43,672 nucleotides of DNA from Prochlorococcus sp. AG-436-D21 (GTDB taxonomy: Bacteria; Cyanobacteriota; Cyanobacteriia; PCC-6307; Cyanobiaceae). Made by a program: the position numbers and the translations under genes. The notes under the pieces were generated by a model. That model was not told the DNA's origin, did not search any database, and saw nothing but the letters and a program-made list of their open reading frames with translations. The stretch lies in contig QCPF01000012.1 in the NCBI GenBank assembly GCA_003212655.1, positions 1 to 43,672 on the forward strand. Direction: 5' to 3'. Positions 27,965 through 36,710 of this stretch are shown here, in pieces. The first letter of the stretch is position 1, and the number at the start of each line of letters is the position of its first letter.

Positions 27965-29425
27965 ATGTGCGGAATAGTTGGAATCGTTTCTTCAGATGAT
28001 GTAAATCAACAAATTTACGATAGTCTTTTGCTGTTGCAGCATAGAGGTCAAGATTCAACAGGTATAGCCACAATGGAAAATACTGTTTTTCATATACATA
28101 AGGCTAAAGGTCAGGTAAATACTGCTTACAGAACGAGAGATATGAGGAATTTAATCGGCAAAATTGGATTAGGTCATGTTAGGTATGCAACAAAGGGCTC
28201 AGCAGAAAGTGTAGAAGAAGCTCAGCCTTTTTATGTCAATGCTCCTTATGGAATCGTTCTGATACATAATGGTAATTTGACGAATACAAGAGATTTAGAA
28301 AAACAATTATTTAATATTGACAAGCGGCATACAAATTCTTCCAGTGATACCGAAATGTTGTTAAATGTATTTGCGACGGAATTACAAGAACAAATTAATA
28401 ATCAAGAATTAGAACCGGATATTATTTTTAATGCTGTCGAATCTTTACATAAAAGAATTCAGGGATCATATGCTTCAATTGCATTAATTTCAGGACATGG
28501 TTTATTAGCATTCAGAGATCCTTTTGGTATTAGGCCTTTAGTCATAGGAAAAAGACTTTCATCTACTACCAAAAAAGAAGAGTGGATGGTTGCTAGTGAA
28601 TCTTTAGTGCTTGAGAATAACGATTATCAGGTAGTAAGAGATGTTGATCCTGGAGAAGCTGTTTTTATAAATCTTAATGGGGAGTTTTTTTCTAAGCAAT
28701 GTTCTGAAAATCCAAGGTTATTTCCCTGTGCTTTTGAATACGTTTATTTAGCTAGGCCGGATTCAATTATGAATGGAATTTCAGTATACAAAGCTCGTTT
28801 AAAGATGGGAGATTATCTGGCAGAAAAAATAAAAGAGACAATTAATTCTGGAGATGTTGATGTAGTTATGCCTATTCCTGATTCTTCTCGACCTGCGGCA
28901 ATGCAAGTTGCAAGACAGTTAGGTATAGAATATAGGGAAGGTTTTTTTAAAAACAGATATGTTGGTAGAACATTCATAATGCCTGGTCAACAGAAACGTA
29001 AGAAATCTGTAAGACAAAAATTAAATGCCATGAGTGCAGAGTTTAAAAATAAAAATGTATTAATTGTTGATGACTCGATAGTGAGAGGTACTACTTCAAA
29101 AGAAATTGTCCAAATGGCTAAAGATGCAGGGGCAAATAAAGTTTTTTTTACATCAGCAGCTCCTCCAGTTCGTTATCCTCATGTATATGGAATTAATATG
29201 CCTAATAGGGATGAATTAATAGCTCACAATAGAACAATAAGCGAAATCGCTGACCATCTAGAAATTGATAACCTTGTTTATCAAAGTGTAGAAAGTTTGC
29301 GAAAATCTATAATAAGTGATTCCTCTATTAATGATTTGGAGATGAGTTGCTTTACTGGTTCTTATGTAACAGGAACAGTAAATCAAGAGTATTTAAATTG
29401 GGTTGAAAATGAATATAAATCTTAG
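27965..29425 (+). CDS. purF: Amidophosphoribosyltransferase
   Basis: First committed step of purine synthesis: PRPP plus glutamine gives phosphoribosylamine. The 486-residue protein starts MCGIVGIV, so after Met removal Cys is the N-terminal glutaminase nucleophile. A stop codon two codons upstream excludes a propeptide. The PRPP loop is [18 protein letters not shown]. Of the four [4Fe-4S] cysteines known in the B. subtilis enzyme, two are visible (FPCAFEYVY and MSCFTGSY), while the others are replaced (YPHVYG, and Glu in LEMSC). The enzyme thus looks like the cluster-free E. coli type in this respect. It follows purL after 47 bp containing a strong inverted repeat. Its stop interlocks with that of the GyrA/ParC-like gene. 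Confidence 0.97.
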   Translation: MCGIVGIVSSDDVNQQIYDSLLLLQHRGQDSTGIATMENTVFHIHKAKGQVNTAYRTRDMRNLIGKIGLGHVRYATKGSAESVEEAQPFYVNAPYGIVLIHNGNLTNTRDLEKQLFNIDKRHTNSSSDTEMLLNVFATELQEQINNQELEPDIIFNAVESLHKRIQGSYASIALISGHGLLAFRDPFGIRPLVIGKRLSSTTKKEEWMVASESLVLENNDYQVVRDVDPGEAVFINLNGEFFSKQCSENPRLFPCAFEYVYLARPDSIMNGISVYKARLKMGDYLAEKIKETINSGDVDVVMPIPDSSRPAAMQVARQLGIEYREGFFKNRYVGRTFIMPGQQKRKKSVRQKLNAMSAEFKNKNVLIVDDSIVRGTTSKEIVQMAKDAGANKVFFTSAAPPVRYPHVYGINMPNRDELIAHNRTISEIADHLEIDNLVYQSVESLRKSIISDSSINDLEMSCFTGSYVTGTVNQEYLNWVENEYKS

Positions 29426-31863
29426 TTGAAACAATTTTTAAGTCGGAAACAATTTTCAAGGTATTCATCCTTATCTAACTTTAAAAAATCAATTAAAAAA
29501 TTTGATTTATTAGATTTGAAATTTAATTTATTTAGATCTAATCTAGCAGATTTATTTTTGTTAGTTTCAATATCAAGGTAATGGTTACTGGTTATTATTT
29601 TAAGGAAGTAATCGTTTTTAAGTTGGGTTTTTTCATTCAAATATCCCAAACTGTATTCATTTGAGTAATAAATTTCATTGCTATTTATACAAAAGATTTT
29701 CCCTCTTTTAGATAATAAAAAAATATTTTCTCCATTATGATATGTACAACAAGAAACGATTTTTTCAGTTGGTAAAAGTTTTGCAAGTATTAATCCTTGG
29801 GATTGTTTAGAAGTTGGCGCTAAAAATTTATTTGATAAATTAAAGTTAAAAATTCTTCCTATTGAGGTTAATATTATCAAATCTTTGTTTTCATTAGAAA
29901 TAAATGAATCGATTGTTTTTAGATTATTCTTTAATTTTGTAATTGTGAAAGTTCTATTACTTTTTATCATATCTTCATCAAATAAAACTTTTTTAAATCT
30001 TCCATCTGAATTTATTATGCATAAATAATTTCTAATGTCTTTTTTTATTGAATGGAAATTTATTATTTCATTTGGATGAATATTTCCAAAAATTTTATTA
30101 TCTAATTTATAGTCTTTATTAATACTTGATTCCCAATCAATGTTAAATACTTTTCCTGTATTTGTGATTCCGATTAATTTAATATTTTTTTCAATATTAC
30201 ATATAAATTTTTGAATATTTTTATTATCTATAATTTTATTTACAACTTCAAATGATTTTTTATAATTATTTGCAATCATCTTTTTCAAATAAAGTCTATT
30301 GTCTATATATAACTTAGTTTTTTTATTTATGAATTCCTCTAATATCTGATTATTAAGCGTTTCTATTTCTTCATTTTGATTGATATTTTTAATTACTTTT
30401 GTTTTTCTTTTAACATTATATTTTTTCTTTAATATGAATAATTCTTCTATAAGTAATTCAAGTAATAAATCTCTTTCGTTCAATAATTTTTGAAAATAAT
30501 TCTTTTTTTCTTTCAAATTTTTTATTTCATCATTAATTTGATTCTTTTCTAGATTAGTTAATTTTTTTAGTGGCATATCCAAAACTGAATTTGCTTGTTT
30601 ATCACTTAAGAAAAAATTTTCAATTAATTTTGATTTAGCTTCCATAGAATTTTCCGATTCTTCAATAATCTCTATAACCTTTTTTATATTTTTTGTAGCT
30701 TTAGATAAACCTTCTGATATTTCTAGTTTTTCAAGAGTGTTTTTTAGAAAATAATAAGTTCTTTTTCTAATTGTTTCTTCTCTAAATTCAAGAAAATAGT
30801 TTAGATATTTTTTTAAGTTTAGTTGAACAGGCTTGCCTTTAATCAAAGCTAAGAATATCGCACCATAATTTGTTTGGAGAGTTGTTTTTTTATATAAATT
30901 AGAAATAACAAGTTCAGAATTAGAGTCTTTTTTTAGCTCTATCACAATTCTCATTCCATCTCTATCGCTCTCATCCCTAATATCAGAAATCCCATCAATT
31001 TTGCCTGAATTAACAAGTTCTGCGAGTTTTTCAATCCAACCTGCTTTATTAATTTGGTAAGGAAGTTCCGTAATGATTAGCGCATTCTTCTTATGTTTAC
31101 CTTTGCCCAAATTTACTTCTTCCGTATTTATAACTCCTCTTATTGTCAAAGATCCTTTTCCTGTTTCATAAAGTTCCTCTATAGCTGGACTATAAATTAA
31201 TTCTCCGCCTGTAGGAAAATCAGGCCCTTTAATAATGTTAGAAAGCTTTTTATCACTTATATCTTTATTTTTTACTAAAGCAACTAAACCATCTACAATT
31301 TCGCCTAGGTTGTGAGGAGGTATGTTTGTTGCCATGCCAACAGCAATACCTGATGAGCCGTTTAACAATAAGAATGGAAGTTGAGCTGGAAGAACATCTG
31401 GTTCTTTTTGAGAACCGTCAAAGTTATTTGAAAAATTTACTGTTTCTGATCCAATTTCTTCAAGAAATCCTTTATGCGCTATCTGAGCTAATCTGGTCTC
31501 AGTATATCTCATTGCTGCTGGGGGATCATTATCTACAGATCCAAAATTTCCATGACCGTCAAGAGTAGGATATTTAGTCGAAAAATTTTGTACTAATCTC
31601 ACTAATGCATCATATACTGCTTGATCTCCGTGAGGATGGTATTTCCCAAGTACATCGCCAACAACTCTTGCACACTTTCTAAATGGTTTATCTGGTGTTA
31701 AACCTAATTCGTACATCGCAAATAGGATTCTTCTTTGTACAGGCTTAAGACCGTCTCTTGCATCGGGTAGAGCACGTCCAACTATTACGCTCATTGCATA
31801 CTCCAAATAAGATCTTTGCATTTCTTCTTGAAGTGAGATAGAAGTGAAGTTTTTCTTATCCAT
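29422..31863 (-). CDS. Type IIA topoisomerase subunit A (GyrA/ParC-like)
   Basis: Cuts and rejoins DNA together with a GyrB/ParE partner. Of 813 residues the N-terminal half is well conserved: [29 protein letters not shown], the catalytic tyrosine in [12 protein letters not shown], and [27 protein letters not shown]. The C-terminal half is very rich in Ile, Asn and Lys but keeps short repeats such as [28 protein letters not shown] and SKRGKIFCI, the blades of a beta-pinwheel. The GyrA box (QRRGGRG type), needed for DNA wrapping by gyrase, is not found, which points to a ParC-like decatenase or a specialised paralogue. The start is the ATG at 31861-31863. The upstream TPR gene and queG are on the same strand. 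Confidence 0.9.
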   Translation of the reverse strand: MDKKNFTSISLQEEMQRSYLEYAMSVIVGRALPDARDGLKPVQRRILFAMYELGLTPDKPFRKCARVVGDVLGKYHPHGDQAVYDALVRLVQNFSTKYPTLDGHGNFGSVDNDPPAAMRYTETRLAQIAHKGFLEEIGSETVNFSNNFDGSQKEPDVLPAQLPFLLLNGSSGIAVGMATNIPPHNLGEIVDGLVALVKNKDISDKKLSNIIKGPDFPTGGELIYSPAIEELYETGKGSLTIRGVINTEEVNLGKGKHKKNALIITELPYQINKAGWIEKLAELVNSGKIDGISDIRDESDRDGMRIVIELKKDSNSELVISNLYKKTTLQTNYGAIFLALIKGKPVQLNLKKYLNYFLEFREETIRKRTYYFLKNTLEKLEISEGLSKATKNIKKVIEIIEESENSMEAKSKLIENFFLSDKQANSVLDMPLKKLTNLEKNQINDEIKNLKEKKNYFQKLLNERDLLLELLIEELFILKKKYNVKRKTKVIKNINQNEEIETLNNQILEEFINKKTKLYIDNRLYLKKMIANNYKKSFEVVNKIIDNKNIQKFICNIEKNIKLIGITNTGKVFNIDWESSINKDYKLDNKIFGNIHPNEIINFHSIKKDIRNYLCIINSDGRFKKVLFDEDMIKSNRTFTITKLKNNLKTIDSFISNENKDLIILTSIGRIFNFNLSNKFLAPTSKQSQGLILAKLLPTEKIVSCCTYHNGENIFLLSKRGKIFCINSNEIYYSNEYSLGYLNEKTQLKNDYFLKIITSNHYLDIETNKNKSARLDLNKLNFKSNKSNFLIDFLKLDKDEYLENCFRLKNCFN

Positions 31864-31901
31864 TTGAGCGCAAAATTTAATAATTATTGATTAACTAAAT
31901 T

Positions 31902-31935
31902 AAGACTAATAGGTAAAAAAATATTTACCAGTCTT
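31902..31935 (-). other. Two-part hairpin between the TPR gene and the GyrA/ParC-like gene
   Basis: AAGACT (31902-31907) pairs with AGTCTT (31930-31935), and GGTAAA (31912-31917) pairs with TTTACC (31924-31929), with a 4-nt bulge and a 6-nt loop. It lies in the 77-bp spacer and lacks a U-run on either strand. An mRNA processing or stability element is possible. Confidence 0.45.
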
Positions 31936-31940
31936 GAAAA

Positions 31941-32804
31941 TTAAGATGATTCTATTATTTTGGACTTTGCAATAATTACATATTCTTTTAGTTGTTCATT
32001 TTGTAAAAGAATTTCTGTAGATTCTTGTAATTTTTCTCCCCATAACTGTTCTTTTCTATAATCATAATCGACATAATTGGGATCTTTAGCTAAAGCTTTT
32101 TTTGCTAGTTCAGTTGCTAATTTAATATCATTAATTCTTACACATGCGGCCAGTCCTAGTAATGGTTCAGCATTTTCCTGAATTGAGATTGCATCTTCAA
32201 AAAGTTTAATTGATAAGCTTATGTTGTTTTTTTCGAAATGAGCTAAACCCATATTATTGATTGCCTGCCAGAAATCAGGTTTAATTTTTAAAGATTTATC
32301 AAACAAATTGATAGCTCTCAAGTAATTTTTTTCCATTAGAAAAATATTGCCTAATTGAAAAATGGCTTTGTGGTTATTTGGTTCTATTTTTATTCCTTTT
32401 TCTAATGCATTCTTTGCATTTTTTTGTTGTGAAATTTTTAAGAAAATATTACTTTTAACAAAATATATTTCGCTATTATTTGAATTTATTTTTTCTGCTT
32501 TGCTGAGAGAATTCAGTGCGTTTTGGTATTGTTTTTTAGCTATTTGTGCCTCAGCCAAGATTAACCACAGTTTTTCATCTTTTGAATTTATTTTTACAGC
32601 TAATTTTGCTAAGTTTAGGCTTTCTTCATATTGTCCAAAGTAAAGTATTTGGTATGCATTTCTGCCAATGTATAGACTTTGCTTTTGTAATTCTTTTATT
32701 GTTGGCAAATAATAATACGGAATTATTGCTTTAACTTTGTTTACTTGAAGAAAGTAAAAACTGATTAAGGAGACCCAGATTATTTGTTTTAAAAACTTTT
32801 TCAT
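31941..32804 (-). CDS. Exported or membrane-anchored TPR-repeat protein
   Basis: A 287-residue protein with an N-terminal signal or anchor (KKFLKQIIWVSLISFYFLQV, ending near residue 26). About five tetratricopeptide repeats follow between residues 50 and 225; one clear unit is the AIFQLGNIFLMEKNYLRAIN region. The C-terminal 50 residues contain a QLWGEKLQESTEIL segment and a charged helix. TPR arrays scaffold protein complexes; in cyanobacteria secreted ones often assist photosystem assembly, but nothing here shows the partner. It lies 4 bp after queG and 77 bp before the topoisomerase gene, so the three are probably one operon. Confidence 0.88.
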   Translation of the reverse strand: MKKFLKQIIWVSLISFYFLQVNKVKAIIPYYYLPTIKELQKQSLYIGRNAYQILYFGQYEESLNLAKLAVKINSKDEKLWLILAEAQIAKKQYQNALNSLSKAEKINSNNSEIYFVKSNIFLKISQQKNAKNALEKGIKIEPNNHKAIFQLGNIFLMEKNYLRAINLFDKSLKIKPDFWQAINNMGLAHFEKNNISLSIKLFEDAISIQENAEPLLGLAACVRINDIKLATELAKKALAKDPNYVDYDYRKEQLWGEKLQESTEILLQNEQLKEYVIIAKSKIIESS

Positions 32805-32808
32805 ATTT

Positions 32809-33756
32809 TTATTTTTTATTATTTAAATTTGCTTGTATATTTCTTTTCCACATCCATGGTTTAATTCTTTTTAATGTAGTTCCTTTTAAATTTTTTTCCC
32901 AGATTTTATCGTCCCAATGTAACGATTCAATATTAAGATTGTTTATCCAATCTTTCGGTGTAGTTTCGAAATTATTGTTGTATGGTACTGACTTATTCCA
33001 AGGACATACATCTTGACAAATGTCGCATCCCGCAACCCATCCTTTTAAATTTTTTTCTATTTTCTTTGGAATAGTTTTAGCTCTATTCTCTATTGTGTGA
33101 TACGCAATACATAGATCAGATTGTATTACGAATGGTTCTACTATTGCTTTTGTTGGACAATGTTCAATACAAATCTCACATTTCCCACAAAGTGATTGAT
33201 GAGGCTTATCTGGTATTAAATCTTTTGTAAGGATCATAAAACCCAAAGTAAGCCAAGAACCATTTTTTTTGCTTATTAAATTACTATTTTTACCTATCCA
33301 ACCAATTCCTGACTCTTCAGCCCATGCTTTTTCAAGAAGCGGAGAAGTGTCAACACATATTTTCCATTTGCAATCAGGAATTTCTAGATTGATCCATTTA
33401 CCAACATTCTTTAATTTTTGGTGAATCACCTTATGATAATCCTCACCTTGGCTGAATTTAGCTACCTTTAGGAAATTATTTTGGTTTTGTTCTGAATTAT
33501 TGTAAGCAAATCCAACACTTAAAACACTTTTTGCATCATCAAGAAGTGAACCTATATTTCTCCTTTTTTCTGCTTCCATCCATTTCATTTCAGCATGGTG
33601 GTTATTTAATAACCATCTTTCTAATGCATTAGTCCTTAATTTTATGCGCGAACTACCTGGTATTGAAGCTATTCCAGCAATTGTAAAACCCTCAAAAATA
33701 GCCCTTTCCTTTAATTTTTTACTTATTTCTTTTTTGTCCTGAATCGTATCAATCAT
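32809..33756 (-). CDS. queG: Epoxyqueuosine reductase
   Basis: Cobalamin-dependent [4Fe-4S] enzyme for the last step of queuosine synthesis in tRNA wobble position 34. The 315-residue protein shows the QueG core: VDTSPLLEKAWAEESGIGWIGKNSNLI with the catalytic region, then two ferredoxin-like cluster motifs, CGKCEICIEHCPTKAI with a further Cys in QSDLCIAYH, and GCDICQDVCPWN. The C-terminal HEAT-like extension of longer homologues is absent. The start is the ATG at 33754-33756. It heads a minus-strand unit with the TPR and topoisomerase genes and is divergent from the DUF502 gene. Confidence 0.94.
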   Translation of the reverse strand: MIDTIQDKKEISKKLKERAIFEGFTIAGIASIPGSSRIKLRTNALERWLLNNHHAEMKWMEAEKRRNIGSLLDDAKSVLSVGFAYNNSEQNQNNFLKVAKFSQGEDYHKVIHQKLKNVGKWINLEIPDCKWKICVDTSPLLEKAWAEESGIGWIGKNSNLISKKNGSWLTLGFMILTKDLIPDKPHQSLCGKCEICIEHCPTKAIVEPFVIQSDLCIAYHTIENRAKTIPKKIEKNLKGWVAGCDICQDVCPWNKSVPYNNNFETTPKDWINNLNIESLHWDDKIWEKNLKGTTLKRIKPWMWKRNIQANLNNKK

Positions 33757-33820
33757 ATCTTTTTTTTTATGGCATTTCTTTTAAAAGTTAATTTTGGAGA
33801 ATAAACTAATAAATAAAATA

Positions 33821-33843
33821 GATATATTTAAGAAAAATATATC
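33821..33843. repeat. 9-bp perfect inverted repeat in the queG / DUF502 divergent region
   Basis: GATATATTT (33821-33829) and AAATATATC (33835-33843) surround a 5-nt loop. It lies between two divergent starts, so an operator is possible, but the arms are nearly all A/T and chance is a real alternative. Confidence 0.35.
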
Positions 33844-33900
33844 CTAACTTAGTAAAAACAGTTAAATTATTAGTAAAGTTAATATAGTTAAAACGTTATT

Positions 33901-34635
33901 TTGGTTGAATCTAATCAAAATCAAGATTCGAATTTAGGATCAAGGCTTCAACAAGATCTCAAAAATGATCTTATTGCTGGGTTGTTAGTTGTAATACCCT
34001 TAGCAACAACAATCTGGTTGTCATCATTAGTTAGTAAATTTGTTTTAACGTTAGTTACTTCAGTCCCAAAGCAACTAAATCCTTTTATTACTTTAAATCC
34101 TCTATTACAAGATTTAATTAATCTCACCTTAGGTTTAACTGTTCCTTTATTAGCTATTTTGCTTATAGGCTTAATGGCGAGAAATTTTGTAGGAAGATGG
34201 TTATTAGAATTTGGAGAGGGTACTTTAACAAAAATTCCAGTAGCTGGAGCAGTTTATAAAACTCTTAAACAATTGCTAGAAACTTTCTTAAGTAATAAAT
34301 CTAATAGATTTAGAAGAGTTGTTTTAGTTGAATATCCTCGTGAGGGGCTATATAGTGTCGGATTTGTAACTGGAGACGTAGGACCTTCTCTACAGCCAGA
34401 ATTGGATGAAAAGTTACTTAGTGTTTTCATTCCTACAGCACCAAACCCAACTACTGGCTGGTACACACTTGTTCCTGAGTCTTCTGTTAAGGATTTGAAT
34501 ATTTCTGTAGAGGATGCTTTTAGAACAATAATTTCTGCTGGGATAGTTAATCCAGATGACAAAAATAACACCACAAATCCAACATTTTCAAAATTGTTTT
34601 CTCAATTACGAGCTTCCACTAATACTTCTTCTTAA
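33901..34635 (+). CDS. DUF502 family membrane protein
   Basis: A 244-residue protein with two transmembrane segments near the N-terminus (about residues 25-50 and 70-95; DLIAGLLVVIPLATTIWL begins the first). The body is typical of DUF502: GEGTLTKIPVAGAVYKTLKQLLETFL, VVLVEYPREGLYSVGFVTG and VFIPTAPNPTTGWYTLVPE. Plant and cyanobacterial relatives are membrane proteins of poorly defined role. The start is TTG at 33901, the only start giving the full first helix. nusB begins directly after the stop, suggesting translational coupling. Confidence 0.88.
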   Translation: MVESNQNQDSNLGSRLQQDLKNDLIAGLLVVIPLATTIWLSSLVSKFVLTLVTSVPKQLNPFITLNPLLQDLINLTLGLTVPLLAILLIGLMARNFVGRWLLEFGEGTLTKIPVAGAVYKTLKQLLETFLSNKSNRFRRVVLVEYPREGLYSVGFVTGDVGPSLQPELDEKLLSVFIPTAPNPTTGWYTLVPESSVKDLNISVEDAFRTIISAGIVNPDDKNNTTNPTFSKLFSQLRASTNTSS

Positions 34636-34638
34636 TTG

Positions 34639-35256
34639 ATGCACAATAGATCTCTTTCTAGAGAATTATCTTTAATTTCTCTTGGCCTTATAAAAGATAA
34701 AGGTGATTGTAAGTTAAATAAATTTCAGATAGAAGAAATTTTTGAATCTGCGTTGGATTCTCTAATAAACCATTGCAGAGAGGAATTAGATAATTGCGAG
34801 TCAGAGCTAGAAAATGCTTCACAAAAAATATTAGATAGTGAATTGCAAGAAGGTGTTGATTCCTCTTATTCAAATGTTCGAGATGAGTTAAAAAAATCTT
34901 TGGCAAAAATTGAAACCGTAATGAATACACTCTCTGTCACTCTAGACTTTCCAAAATTAATTGTTTCTAGCGGTCAAATAGATATTAGAGAGGATGTAAA
35001 TCAAAGGATTTGTAATATAATTAACAATCTTAAAAGTATTGATTCTGATATTGATCAAGTAATGGATGGTTGGAGATTAAAAAGATTACCAAGAATTGAT
35101 AGGGATATTTTGCGTCTGGCTTACGTGGATATTAATTTTTTGAACACGCCTGTAGCTGTTGCTTGTGATGAGGCTGTATCTTTAGCTAATAAATATAGTG
35201 ATTTGCAAGGAAGAAAATTTATAAACGGAGTTTTAAGGAGATTACAAACAATTTAA
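34639..35256 (+). CDS. nusB: Transcription antitermination factor NusB
   Basis: Binds boxA RNA with S10 (NusE) in rRNA antitermination. The C-terminal half carries the NusB helical fold: GWRLKRLPRIDRDILRLAY, then TPVAVACDEAVSLANKYSD and GRKFINGVLRRL. With 205 residues it is longer than E. coli NusB (139) because of an insertion of about 60 residues of charged helix after the first helix (HCREELDNCESELENASQK). Long NusB forms are usual in cyanobacteria. The frame begins with TTG-ATG at 34636-34641; I use the ATG at 34639. It is followed 67 bp later by ftsY. Confidence 0.92.
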   Translation: MHNRSLSRELSLISLGLIKDKGDCKLNKFQIEEIFESALDSLINHCREELDNCESELENASQKILDSELQEGVDSSYSNVRDELKKSLAKIETVMNTLSVTLDFPKLIVSSGQIDIREDVNQRICNIINNLKSIDSDIDQVMDGWRLKRLPRIDRDILRLAYVDINFLNTPVAVACDEAVSLANKYSDLQGRKFINGVLRRLQTI

Positions 35257-35323
35257 TTGTCATAATTATTTGATATAAATAAATAGTATTTAGAAAAATT
35301 TTAACTACGAACTATAGATAATA

Positions 35324-36643
35324 ATGACTAATACTGATTCTGATAATTCTCGTGAATGGGCTGCACAAGCTTATGCACTTTTAAAAAAACGCCAGGAAGA
35401 GCAAAAGCAAGAATTAGAGAGACAGGAAGAGCAAAAGCAAGAATTAGAGAGACAGGAAGAGCAAAAGCAAGAATTAGAGAGACAGGAAGAGCAAAAGCAA
35501 GAATTAGAGAGACAGGAAGAGCAAAAGCAAGAATTAGAGAGACAGGAAGAGCAAAAGCAAGAATTAATTGATATTCCTAATAAAGAAAATATTGCTAAAC
35601 AGTCTAAAACTATTGCTGAACCAGAATTAGGAGAATTTGATGATAATTTTACTTGGTCGGCAATGGTACTAGCTGCTCAAGGAAAAAAAATAAATCAAAT
35701 ATCAGTTGATGAAATTGATTGGTTAACTAAATTACGTAGAGGATTAGAAGAAACCCGAAAAGGATTTGTCACTGAATTATTGGATAAATTGGGAGATGAT
35801 CCTCTTACTCCTGAATCTCTTGATGATTTAGAGACTCTATTAATAAGAGCTGATGTAGGGATTGATTCAACCGATAAAGTTATAAGTTCTCTTAGAACAA
35901 AATTAAACGAGGAAGTCGTCGGTGGAGAAGCAGGAATAAAATTCTTGAAGAAGGAATTAAAATTTATTATCGATAAACCAATAAAAAATTCGGGCTCTGA
36001 TCTTTTAGTTCCCCAAAAGGGTAAGTTAAATGTCTGGTTATTAGTAGGAGTTAATGGTGTTGGTAAAACTACTACATTAGGAAAATTAGCATATTTGTCA
36101 TCAAAAAGTAATTATAAAACTTTGATTGCTGCTGCTGATACTTTTAGAGCGGCTGCAGTAGAACAACTTAAAGTGTGGGGAGATAGAAGTAATGTTGACG
36201 TTATATCTAATCAATCAAAAAATGCTGATCCAGCTGCTGTAGTTTTTGATGCAATTAATTCTGCAAAAAAAAGAAATGTTGATTTATTACTTGTTGATAC
36301 GGCGGGTAGATTGCAAACAAAAAATAATTTGATGGATGAATTAGCAAAAATAAAAAAAATTATTGATAAAAAGGTCCCAGATGCAATTGTTGAATCATTA
36401 TTAGTTTTAGATGCAAGTCAAGGACAAAATGGCTTAAAGCAAGCAAAAAGTTTTGCTAAATCAGCAGATTTAAGCGGAGCAATTATTACGAAATTAGATG
36501 GCACTTCTAGAGGAGGAGTCTCTTTAGCTGTATCTGAAGAAGTAAATTTGCCTATAAGGTTTATTGGAGCTGGAGAAGGTATAAAAGATTTGAGACCATT
36601 TAATAGTTATGAATTTGTAGAAGCTATGCTTGCAGATAAATAA
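35324..36643 (+). CDS. ftsY: Signal recognition particle receptor FtsY with variable repeat region
   Basis: GTPase that receives SRP-bound ribosomes at the membrane. The 439 residues begin with an acidic/charged A domain and end with the NG GTPase domain. G-motifs: GVNGVGKTTTLGKLA (residues 242-256), DTFRAAAVEQL, VDTAGRLQTKNNLM, ITKLDGTSRGG, and the closing GAGEGIKDLRPF. Residues 24-81 are five exact copies plus one partial copy of QEEQKQELER, encoded by a perfect 30-bp tandem repeat. They probably form a long charged helix replacing the usual acidic A region. The ATG at 35324 is preceded by a TATAGATAAT-like stretch. Confidence 0.97.
   Translation: MTNTDSDNSREWAAQAYALLKKRQEEQKQELERQEEQKQELERQEEQKQELERQEEQKQELERQEEQKQELERQEEQKQELIDIPNKENIAKQSKTIAEPELGEFDDNFTWSAMVLAAQGKKINQISVDEIDWLTKLRRGLEETRKGFVTELLDKLGDDPLTPESLDDLETLLIRADVGIDSTDKVISSLRTKLNEEVVGGEAGIKFLKKELKFIIDKPIKNSGSDLLVPQKGKLNVWLLVGVNGVGKTTTLGKLAYLSSKSNYKTLIAAADTFRAAAVEQLKVWGDRSNVDVISNQSKNADPAAVVFDAINSAKKRNVDLLLVDTAGRLQTKNNLMDELAKIKKIIDKKVPDAIVESLLVLDASQGQNGLKQAKSFAKSADLSGAIITKLDGTSRGGVSLAVSEEVNLPIRFIGAGEGIKDLRPFNSYEFVEAMLADK
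35393..35566 (+). repeat. 30-bp perfect tandem repeat, 5.8 copies, inside ftsY
   Basis: The unit starts CAGGAAGAGCAAAAGCAAGA and its copies begin at 35393, 35423, 35453, 35483 and 35513, with a partial sixth at 35543-35566. I see no base difference between copies. The period is a multiple of three, so copy-number changes keep the reading frame. Confidence 0.97.
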
Positions 36644-36710
36644 ATATTTAATTAAATTTTTTTAAAAATTAAAATTTAATGTTAAAACATATTTATCTAT
36701 TATATTTGTT

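Noticed and set aside
35356-35571. A 71-codon open frame rich in Arg and Ala over the ftsY repeat
   Set aside because: It is the out-of-frame reading of a 30-bp repeat whose period is a multiple of three, so it stays open for trivial reasons.
36651-36680. A perfect 10-bp inverted repeat after ftsY (ATTAAATTTT / AAAATTTAAT)
   Set aside because: Arms are only A and T in an A/T-only stretch, so the match is cheap, and there is no terminator-like U-run or G+C stem.
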